Source: Eleusine coracana subsp. coracana
Taxonomy: Eukaryota > Streptophyta > Magnoliopsida > Poales > Poaceae
Assembly: GCA_032690845.1 (NCBI GenBank)
Contig: CM064428.1
Span: 60,139,575 to 60,203,574, forward strand
Direction of reading: 5' to 3'
Length of the DNA: 64,000 nucleotides
Shown here: positions 54,501-64,000 of the stretch, one piece after another
Layout: each line of letters starts with the position of its first letter
Numbering within the stretch: position 1 is the first letter of the stretch
Notes under the pieces: model-generated
Database searches by the model: none
What the model was told of the DNA's origin: nothing
The model's input: only the letters and a program-made list of their open reading frames with translations
Translations under genes and position numbers: made by a program

Positions 54501-55392
54501 GAAAAAAAAAACAGAAGTGTGACGGGGAAGTAACGAAAATATTTCCATTTGCATAAGACAATTTGTGGCGATCATGTTACGTCACTCATTAACGCCGGAA
54601 TAGGCACACTCATTACCTGCCTACTTGCTGTTTTCATTTCATACTACGTAAGAAGAAAGCTCGGATGTCCTCTCACGTAAGGTCATTTTCCGAGATGGCT
54701 GAGATGGTTGAGCTTTGCTTGTTGTCCCATAAAGATTAATGTACGCCCAAAAAGATGATAAGCCACAAACTCAGACTAATTTCATAGGGACTGCAGAATG
54801 GTTTTCCGTTAGCAAATACGCAGATCGCGAGTTAAAAAAAAAAAAGCAAATCGCTTTAATCACTGCAGACAGCATGGTCCTTCCGTCCTCGCTCGATCCT
54901 TTGTCCTGCTGCGGGGGCATGCCAATGCCATTCATGAGCATGGGTGGATTGGGTGGTCTTCTCTGGGCTGCTGACAGTACTTTACATGCAATCTTCTCTG
55001 CGTGAGCAGCAATGCAGGACATGGAGGAGTGCAGAGTACTGGTTACCCGCAGCCATGTTCCTCGCGATCTTTGAATGTGTAACCAGAATTCTCCTAGCGA
55101 AAAAAAAAAAATTGCCTGCTTTTTCGAGATCCAGATGCTCCCCAGTTTTGCCGCGAGGTTCAATTCTGTCACATGCTAGTATTTATGAAGAGCAATTAGC
55201 TACGGGTACGCTCGCTTAGTCACAAGAATGAGTTTAGGGGAAGAAGAACCCAATCTGAATCCCGGTCGAAGTAAACAGGACACTGCTAACCCCTAATCTA
55301 CACTCCTTTTACTCTCCATATCCGTATAGAGGCAAATTACTAGTACTACCCAAGTATGGAGTACCGAACATGTAGGAATATACTGCAAATAA

Positions 55393-55623
55393 GGGGGTGT
55401 TCGTTTTTATGAAGAGCTAAAGTTTAGCTCCTAAAATTTGAGCTAAAGTTTAGCTCCTCTTATAGAACTAAAGTGGAGCTACAGTTTAGCCCTCTTTTTA
55501 GTCTCTTTTCATCTCTAGAGCTAAAGTTTAGTTCTAGTTTTAGTCCTCCTGTTTGTTTTACTAGAGCTAAAATTTGAACTAAAATTTAGTTTTAATCCAT
55601 TAGTTCATAGAAACGAACAGCCC
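55393..55623. mobile_element. hAT-like MITE (GTTCGTTT type)
   Basis: Ends GGGGGTGTTCGTTTTTATGA and (reverse complement) GGGCTGTTCGTTTCTATGA form the inverted repeat. The flanks GCAAATAA and GTAAATAC look like a decayed 8-bp duplication. The interior is built of AGCTAAAGTTTAG palindromes. 231 bp. Confidence 0.8.
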
Positions 55624-55631
55624 GTAAATAC

Positions 55632-58600
55632 TCCTACTCTGCATCTTCTGAGCCTCAACCGTACCGTCCATGCAGCCAATCCGATCGCAAAGCGCTTTTG
55701 CATTCCTTGTTGTATTTCTTTTCTACGGAGATTCCTTGTTCTTTTCAGGCGTGCGAGTGACAAGTGGACAGATAAAGCTCAAAACTTCACATGTACCTCG
55801 TACGATCTTGTGTAGTGCTGCCTTTCCAGAATTGGTGGCTTGTTCGACAGATCTTGGCGAGCCAAACGCTGCCATGCTGGCGATGGCAGGAGACGATCGA
55901 GCTCGTCAGCAGCAGTGCACAGATAGGAAGGAAATAATGGACGTACCGTCGATTAGTCTATCTGTCGAAAATCGTACTAGTATGTTCAGAAACATACGAA
56001 ATGGACCAACCAAGAAAGTATAAGCTCTGCACAAAGAATGGTCCAGCAACCGGCGATAAAGATCAAAAGATTCTGAAGTGCGGCAGCAAAAAGACGCTGT
56101 CATTTTCACGTTTAGTGTAATTTCAGGATTCAGAAGAGACAGACATGAGATTTGCTTATCTGGTGTGCAGATTCTTTTTTAAAAAAAACTATTTATTTTT
56201 CTTTTGATCAGGTCTACGAAATTTCAGTCTGCTGTGCACACGTACTAGCAGCGTATACGCAGCAGCTATCTCGCTTGCCAGCAAGGTCCTGACGCATTCG
56301 TTTGTCCTTGTACTCGGTCTTCTCTCTGCCTGGTTCACACATGGCGTGGATCCTCGTCACGTTGCTCGTGACAGCAAATACACGCATGCTAGTCTCTAAA
56401 TTAACAAGCAACGGTCAGAATTAACCTCTAACCTTTTCTTTAATCAGCGATGTCCAACACTGATAACCAAAAGTGTGTGCGTTTTCTGTCTAGGGTCGAA
56501 GGAATTGCAACTCAAGATTCATGTACAATAGGTGTAAATCCATCAATTTCCGTATTGGACAGAGACTTATGTAGTGGTAATCTGACAAACATCTTTTGCT
56601 GCATGAAACGCGTTCGTGCAAATCGACATGATGCCTCAACCATGAAAAATGCTTTCGTTTCAAATCGAGCCTTCATCGCTCAATCTACTACTTTCCTCCG
56701 ATACGGCCGGGGTTGCTAAGTGTCGTTTTCGATCCAATAATTGAACTAAGTTGACTGGACTCTTGTTTCTGGAGATAAGGATGAAGGTATGCTGATTCAA
56801 CAGGAAAACGTGCCCTGTTCTTTTTCCATCGAGAATTGATTGAAATTTCAGAGTTCGAGTGATACAGGACTTGGATTGCTTATCTGATACGTACGCGGGT
56901 TCCACTGTTCTTTGTCTGATCTGTGGATTCCAATTAGGTTGCTCTGGTACAGCGACTCCATGGTCCAGGCCGGTAGCACCATATTATTCCATTGGGATCA
57001 CGGTCCTGCTCTTCTTTATTTGCTGATGGAGACCTGTGTGCTCTGCATGGCCACCACAACATGGTGGTGGTGCAACCTCAAAAAAAAAAAAAAACATGGT
57101 GGTGGTGGAGTGCAGTTGGTTGGTGACACTGGTCTGACGGCGTGTTTTAATTCCCTGCTAGTATCTCTTAACACGCCACCAGAAATCCCCTATTCAATCT
57201 CAAAAAAAAAAAAAAAAAAAAAGCTCTCTTGAGTGTGCATGCTCTACTGCTTTCTGGTGAGATGAATGCCCAAACTGGAACGGAGGAGAATCAAGTCCTG
57301 TGACAGGCAAGTACAAACTGTAGTAGTGGTAATATTTTCGTCCTGGCAAAAAAGACGTAATTTGTCAATTTCTTCCAGGCAAAAAGCAAGAGAAGTTGAA
57401 AAATGGAAGAGGCTGGCTGTGGGTTCCGAGTTCTCAGCGCTGGACAGGAGGGGCTGTTGGTACTCATCGTCTTGTCAGTTGTCACTGCAGTACTATGATT
57501 CGGGACGGTCTTGGTTGTTCCTAAACTCGCTGTCACACACGTGAAGCATGCGACGATCACAATGTGGACACTGTCGTCGACACCAACGCATACCAGCCCA
57601 ACACACGTGCCGCGCCCTAATATCCCGGTGCCTGTTCATGATGTTTCTCGCCCTTGTTCATTAAGAAAGCAATGCAAGGTTTCCCTTAACCCATCAAAGA
57701 TTCAGAGTGCTTGTTGCCCTCAACCAAAAAAGGAAAAAAAAATAATAATTCAAAGTGCTTGACAACCTTTAGGAGATCCAGATGCGTCACTTCATGTAGA
57801 TGATGCGGCTCCGGTGGTTGGCTGAGAGTAACACATCATCGCGATCCATTTGTCTACAGAATAATCCATTGTGGTCGTATTTTTCTCGGAGCTTCTTGTA
57901 TTATAAAGCCTAGTCAAAGCATCACTATGACAATTAGGGACGGGGGAGAATTCGATCTGGATCCCTGTCAGAGTAAATAAACGCCACCGATCCCTGCAAA
58001 CAGAAAACCCGTTCTGAACTTTGCTACCGCCTACCGGTACAGAATCCTGCTATCGAATTCAAGTTGTCTCTGCAGGGTCTGAAAAATAAAGGAAAAAAAC
58101 TCTAAATCCATTCCTGTTTTATCGCCACTTTCTCGGATCCTCATTGACCCTCTACATTAATTATTAATCACAGGTTACTGAAGAATACAGTAGTACTCTG
58201 CTTGGTACCGTAGCGTTAATCTGATCCCTTCAAAATAAAACTAACGTCTCAGATGAAAACTCTTGTAATGCAGTTCTCACATTGTTCTCATCTCATGCCA
58301 ATGTTTCTGTAACCATATTTATCAAAAAAAATGTTTTGTGACCACATACATATATTTATATAAAAAATGTTTTGTGGCCAACGCGCGTGTGGTCGACAGA
58401 GAAAGCACACGGCAGGGCCCGAGCTGCTCCATTCCACTCGCTCACATGGAGCAGCGACCCTGTCCCCAGTCCTCGGGTCGGCTTCCTGGCTCGTCATCTA
58501 GCTAGTAGTCCTCACACTCACTGATCTTGGCGGCACTGTGCCAGGGTCCTCACACGTTCTGGTGGTTTTCCCGGCGGCGCATGGAATTGATTGAAATGGA

Positions 58601-59220
58601 AGGAGTGGCAGAGCACACCCAGCATGCCTGCATCTGTCATCTGTTTTTTTTTTCTCTTTCTTTCTAACTGAAGTGAAAAGGGCGATGCATAAAACAAGAG
58701 CCAACCATCAAGGATGACAAAAGGCACATATAACTGCCCTCGTGATGAATACCACCAAAAAATTCGGTTGTTTCTTCACCAAGCCCTTTTCACCTTGCGA
58801 GATTCACACTCTCACCTAGATGAAGCTGAAAAAAAAAACAGAAAACATACGTGAGGATTTGGAAAGGCAGGATATTACTTTTCCATCAGTGGGCAGTGGC
58901 GTGTAGGCTACAAGTACTTGCATTTTTTTTTTAGAACAGGATATATGTTATAACGGTATGTAAACTGCAACCACATCATGCCGGTTGTTAGTCCGAATTT
59001 GAGTGGGATTTTTTGGCCTTACACTAGTTGTATCTGGATCTTCGGTTAAAAGAATACTAGTACGCTTCTGAGGCAGTTGACATTGCAGAGACTTTTCTGA
59101 AACATAAAAAATCAGCACGATTCTTGTGAAGTTTGAAGTGCAACTGTGGAAGTTCCGTGTCGTCCAGCAGCGAGATCTGCCTCGGTCTCCTTTACATTAT
59201 TTTTTCACCATTGTTTAATG
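55632..59220. other. Spacer, no supported gene
   Basis: Several short open frames lack domains or codon bias. Poly(A) tracts occur at 57079-57094 and 57200-57222; the first lies between two CATGGTGGTGGTG repeats. The phrase GATCTGGATCCCTGTCAGAGTAAA near 57953 resembles 55257-55280, another sign of duplication within the spacer. A ~45-bp direct duplication around TTTTGTGxCCA occurs at 58325-58380. Confidence 0.5.
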
Positions 59221-59222
59221 TA

Positions 59223-59298
59223 CTCTCTCCGTTTTCCAAATGCTGTCGTTAGGACAACAAAGATAGTTCTAACGACAGCATTTGGAGAACGGAGCGAG
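59223..59298. mobile_element. Stowaway-type mini hairpin MITE
   Basis: 76 bp, bounded by TA on both sides (59221-59222 and 59299-59300). Ends CTCTCTCCGTTTTCCAAATG and its near-perfect inverse (CATTTGGAGAACGGAGCGAG) continue into ACGACAG/CTGTCGT, leaving a loop of about 10 nt. TA target and CTCCxTCCGT ends are typical of Stowaway (Tc1/mariner) elements. Confidence 0.85.
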
Positions 59299-59805
59299 TA
59301 TGCTTATAGAAAATCATCTTCATACGATGGTTTATTTATTTTTCAATGGTAAGTGGCATAAGTATAGATGGCGAGAGTCTATGATAATTTCGTCGCTAAA
59401 ATCTAGTGGCCCAGTTTTAATAGCACTTTCAGGAATAGAGCTGTGCGTATATATGAGCATTTTCTATAGAAAGAACATCATTCACGTTGACGATCAAACT
59501 TTTATTGTGGCATAGCAATGCGCATTCTCATGTGTGCCAGAATTCTGAAACACATCCAAAGTTCATATCTATTTTTCCTGGTGTCTAATTTCCCTACAGA
59601 CATATTGTGTATTTCCGGTCTTTCGGAAAAGAGATTGTATATTTCCGCCGTTGTTTTATTATTTGCTCTTTTGCAAAATTCAACGCCCACTTCCAGAAAA
59701 GTGTGTTTTTCTAGTGGCTGAACTGCAAAGCAGTCCCCTCTCTCCTCTAAATTTGGCACCGAGTTCGTGTGCCCTTCCCTTCTTCACGGTTCACACGTTC
59801 CTCTG

Positions 59806-59827
59806 CCTCTCTCTCTCTCTCCTCTCT
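59806..59827 (+). repeat. (CT)n tract upstream of TauE copy D
   Basis: CTCTCTCTCT run ending in CCACCGCCGCCGCC. Such pyrimidine-rich leaders are common in grass 5' UTRs. Position, about 300 bp before the ATG of copy D, fits a leader or core promoter. Confidence 0.7.
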
Positions 59828-60117
59828 CCACCGCCGCCGCCTGGTGGCTGGTGCCCGCATCCCAATTCCTCCATTGCCGTCACTTTCTATCCAGTTGCTG
59901 AATGTTTCTTCTCCTCTGAACCATTGAAGCCGCGGTTCGTGCACTTCTCGTCCTGTGCACGCCAATTTTATTGCAAGAAAACCATCCAGAGGTCACCAAA
60001 AGTTTGCCACTTTTGCACGTTTCCCCAATCCAAATCCGCGAGGAAGCATTAATTCCGTCATTTCCGAGGCCCCCGAATCACCAGCGGGGAGCCCAGCTGC
60101 CTTCTTGGAGCCGAGCA

Positions 60118-63100
60118 ATGGGAAGGAGGTGGCAAGCTGTCGCCGCCGTCGGCGTGGCGTTCGCGGCGGCAGCCGTTGCAGTCGCTGCCGACAGGGGGCT
60201 CCCGCTGTTGCTGGCCGGCGCCGCGGTAGCGCCGGAGGAGGAGATGAGCATGCTGCAGAAGTTCGTCTATCTGATGTCCAACAACGATGGCAACTCGTAC
60301 CAGCACGTTTGGCCGGTAATGCAAGATTACAAACTCCATGTTCTAATTTTGTAGATTGTAGGCTTGTGGCTTCATTTCACTGTGATATGTTTGGTAGGCT
60401 CAGAGTGACAAAACAGATGCTCTGTATATTCATCATGGAATTCAGTTTGAGCTCTGCATGATAGAACTGAACTTCTGTATATGTTTAATACTCCTACTTT
60501 TCAGCAACAGGTTCTGCAATCTTTGTAGACACGTTTGTGCTGATTTCTAGAATTGTGTGGATGTTATGTGCAGGAAATGGAACTTGGATGGCAAATTGTG
60601 CTGGGGACACTGATCGGATTCTTCGGCGCAGCATTTGGGAGTGTTGGTGGTGTGGGCGGCGGTGGGATCTTTGTCCCGATGCTGACTCTCATCATTGGGT
60701 TTGATCCAAAGTCGTCGACTGCCATATCAAAATGTGAGGATCTAACTCTTCCCTGTGGATCCTTCCTCTTGTATGCATGCTACGAAAGCAACAGTTCGTG
60801 CTGTCCATCATCGATTTCTTAAGCTTATTTGGTATGGTATGCTTTAGTGATTTATTCACGTGTGCAATGGTTTGCATCCATTAGTGGTACCTTTTCTGTC
60901 TTGTTGCTGTTGTAGTATGTACTACGACTCAAAAGTGACGTTTTTGCTGATTAGGGTGCTTCGATATTCCGAAAGTTGTTAGTTGGTGCTACCCTCTTCT
61001 ATTTGCCTTTTATGCCAAAGCGGGTTCCTGTGGTGGTGCTAGTCATAGATTCTTGTGCATATGGATTTGTCTTTCTTGGAAGAAGTACTTAAATGTTGGC
61101 TAAATCTGGATCTACTCGTAAGGTTGTACAAAAATTAATAATCAAAACTTAAATATTAGATGTAAGTTGCATTAGATTCTAAGTACAATAAAAATATATC
61201 TGTAATGGTGCCCATATGCACGACCATGCACATTTCTTCTTGAGTGTCATCCTTCTTCCTTCACTTGCATACTTCATTTTTTTTTTATAAGCTTCTCAAT
61301 TGTCACGTCTATAAACATGCTCTTTTCAAGCTTTTTTTTATTCAAACTAATAATCTATCTGTTCTTTGCATGCATCATTTGCACTGTTTGCAATTTATCT
61401 ATACAAAAATTTAGCAGCATTCACATGATAAATCATTTGGAGATCATCAGTTTGTTTGATTATTTTGTTGAATTCTTGTACCCTTTGGGGCAGGTATGAT
61501 CATGGGGGCATCTGTTTCAACTGTCTACTATAATCTAAAGCTCAAACATCCGACATTGGACATGCCGGTGATTGATTATGACCTGGCAGTGCTCATCCAG
61601 CCTATGCTAATGCTTGGGATCAGCATTGGTGTTATTTTCAATGTTGTATTCCCTGACTGGCTGGTTACAGTTCTCCTAATAACCCTTTTCTTAGGTACTT
61701 ATTTCGTACCATTTCCCAACACTCTGATAATTGCTTATCTAACGGCTGATGAATGACCTTAATTTGCACACTCAAACTTAGGCACATCGACTAAAGCCTT
61801 TCTGAAGGGCGTGGAGACATGGAAGAAAGAGTCAATAATCAAACGGGTAATGTTTAGTAATTTCACTATCATCTTTGAACAGTGAAGCTTGGTCTTTCCT
61901 TATTGTGCTTCATCTTATGGTATACTAAAGGGACTACTTTCTTTTTTTCAGGAGGCTGCGAAAAGGTTGGAGCAAGCAAGTAAGATATCAAGGAAACTAA
62001 TGCGATCCTCTGTCAGAAAATCCAAATTCTCATCACTAACTTTGTGAACATTTCAGGTGAGGAAACAGAGTATGCACCGCTCCCTACTGGGCCAGGTGCA
62101 ACAGCTGATGCTAAAGCCCCGTCAGATGAGGCGGTAAACACCCAATGATCAAATTCATACTCTGCCACATTCTTTTGAAAACATAGCCATAAGGATCTAA
62201 ACTGGAAAGTTCCATATATTTCAGACATCAATTATGAAGAACATTCACTGGAAGGAGGTTGGTCTTCTTTCATTTGTGTGGATCGCGTTCCTTGTGCTTC
62301 AGATCACAAAGGTGAGGATTTCAATGTGACATTGTCGATTGAAGCTCATGTAATATCTGGTTGGAAATTGTGTAAATCTGACAATATTTTTTGTGCCCCC
62401 CCTCAACAATAGTATTTTGACGTCTCGGCTGATTTCTTTTCATTTGCAGAACTACACTTCTACTTGCTCCACATGGTACTGGGTCTTGAACCTTCTCCAG
62501 GTACTGTATATTAGAATATATACAAAAAAAGATGGATGGCTTATGGTTACAATATTGAGAGCACGCTACTTAGCTTGCATAACATGATCATTTCTCTCTG
62601 CTGATTGGACGTAGATCCCAGTGTCAGTAGGAGTGACGTTGTATGAAGGGCTTGGCCTGATGAGTGGGAAGAGGGTGTTATCATCAAAGGGAAGCGAACA
62701 AACTGCCCTGAAATTTCATCAGGTCTGCATATACGGCCTGTTCGGTATTGCTGCAGGACTTGTCGGTGGTCTGCTAGGTCTCGGAGGTGGCTTCATCATG
62801 GGGCCACTGTTCTTGGAGCTTGGCATCCCTCCACAGGTACACCCCTCCCAGTTCCTCTTTCATGTATGCTGAATTTATCCATTGACACTGAACCAGCTCC
62901 GTAACTGAATCTATGATAGGTTTCAAGTGCTACAGCCACCTTTGCGATGATGTTCTCGTCTTCCATGTCGGTTGTTGAATACTACCTCTTGGATCGTTTT
63001 CCAGTGCCTTATGGTATGAACTGTTACTTTGACCTTTTCTTCTCCTGATGGCGATAGGTGTATGTTGACTCGATTTCTGTTCCTTTTTCTTCAGCTCTTT

Positions 63101-63408
63101 ATTTCATCATTGTGGCATTCATTGCTGCAATCATCGGCCAGCATGTAGTGAGGAGGTTGATCAACTGGTTAGGGCGGGCCTCGCTCATCATCTTCATATT
63201 GGCTTTCATGATCTTTGCCAGCGCGATTTCTCTAGGTTGATTCTTCTGACCCTGGTGGCAATTGATTTGATCCTGCTCTCACAACTATATGTTCCCTAAA
63301 TAATCCTCTCTTTGACCTGCAGGTGGGGTTGGCATCTCAAACATGATTCACAAGATTGAGCGACATGAGTACATGGGATTCGAAGACCTTTGCAAGTATG
63401 ATGTGTAG
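60118..63408 (+). CDS. TauE/SafE family membrane protein, copy D (469 aa, 12 exons)
   Basis: Exons: 60118-60315, 60574-60733, 61494-61694, 61782-61846, 61952-61979, 62057-62133, 62225-62311, 62450-62500, 62615-62836, 62920-63013, 63095-63235, 63323-63408. All introns are GT-AG and the spliced frame is 1410 nt. An N-terminal signal peptide (about 1-24) is followed by a longer luminal or extracellular segment with an acidic EEE and MLQKFVYLMSNN not found in copies A and B. TauE halves are GSVGGVGGGGIFVPM and GGLLGLGGGFIMGP, then SSATATFAMMFSSSMSVVEYYLL. The C-terminus ends EDLCKYDV instead of ESLCN. Intron 2 is 760 bp, far longer than in A. This is the most diverged intact copy and possibly the ancestral-type locus. 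Substrate unknown, anion or sulfite export inferred from family. Confidence 0.94.
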
Positions 63409-64000
63409 GAAGCAATCAGCTTCGAAGGCATGGGTAATGTGATGCGTGGTTGTCTGCAAGAAGAAGCAGAACTCAGTCCAAGAATCAAAGGGTTCGATGA
63501 TTCGATTTTTTTGGGCGCATGTAACTGGAGATTCTGGTTGTGCGACGGCTCGGAAGGGAAGCTATCTGCATAATTTGGAACCAGATGAATTTTGGAGCAT
63601 GTTTTTAGTCGTTTCTGATTTTCAATTCAAGTCAGCTAGTGTGTATTGCTATTACTACGTGCCGATGTCCTTAACAGATGTAGAGTTGCTTATGCTAGTG
63701 CAGAATGTCATCCTACTTACTAGATGTGCCTTCTTTTACCAGAAACACTTCATCAAATAAGAGCTGTATGGTCACATCTCAGCGTTACGAACTGAGAGAA
63801 AATCTAAAGGATGAAATGTTTTGTACAAAATACATTCTGAGTTATCCAGCTTACTCTTGCCATTATTTTTCTAACTGCTAGATATTGAACAAGTCCGATT
63901 CTGTTACTGTTCATTCTTTAATCTATGCGGGAATGATGCTCTGATCTGAGGAGATTGGAAGCTGATGCCCACTGAGCGGGCATCACTAGCAAAGATACAG
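63409..64000 (+). other. 3' UTR and downstream flank of TauE copy D
   Basis: Sequence after the stop codon. An AT-rich stretch with AATCTAAAGGATGAAATG near 63800 could hold the polyadenylation signal. The open frame at 63446-63760 is probably chance. Confidence 0.5.

Noticed and set aside
55670..56023. 117-codon frame with a hydrophobic N-terminus
   Set aside because: Signal-like start only; the rest has no domain or bias and no promoter could be assigned.

Overview
The window looks like nuclear DNA of a panicoid grass (sorghum, maize, Miscanthus or sugarcane group). This is inferred from spliceosomal introns with GT-AG ends, GC-rich coding exons in AT-rich surroundings, a nuclear tRNA-Leu, and a dense load of grass-type transposons: Copia LTR elements, a CACTA element with 'tttgccgagtgcc' subterminal repeats, hAT, Tourist and Stowaway MITEs, and a tRNA-type SINE. 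No species can be named from the sequence alone.

Layout. 1-6.3 kb: part of a minus-strand Ty1/copia element (gag, protease, integrase, RT cut by the window edge) with its 1.9-kb 5' LTR, apparently inserted into a CACTA element whose right end is at 7817. 8-24 kb: three minus-strand lectin-receptor-kinase-like genes. The first is broken and abutted by a second, decayed Copia element. The second has an intact two-exon reading frame of 661 codons. The third is broken. 25.1-25.4 kb: a small secreted, cysteine-rich peptide gene. 27.0 kb: tRNA-Leu(AAG). 27.3-32.1 kb: two related intronless protein kinases with unusual catalytic motifs (HLD for HRD, DFN for DFG), one intact and one frameshifted. 32.6 kb: an acidic protein of unknown function.

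36.7-63.4 kb: a tandem array of four plant TauE/SafE-family (putative anion exporter) membrane-protein genes, all on the plus strand and sharing a 12-exon plan. Copy A (458 aa) and copy D (469 aa) are intact and B (462 aa) keeps an open frame. In B, a large insertion expanded intron 1, and partial loss of intron 5 fused exons 5 and 6 in frame. Copy C is a pseudogene with a nonsense codon, a 50-nt deletion and loss of exons 9-10. The spacers hold MITEs, a ~120-bp minisatellite, a retroposon with a 15-bp target duplication, and duplicated non-coding blocks.

The window is therefore three small tandem gene families (receptor kinases, atypical kinases, TauE-type transporters), each with working and dying copies. 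The sequence gives no direct evidence that the three families act in one pathway. Exon coordinates were worked out by hand from splice signals and comparison of the paralogs. No database search was run.
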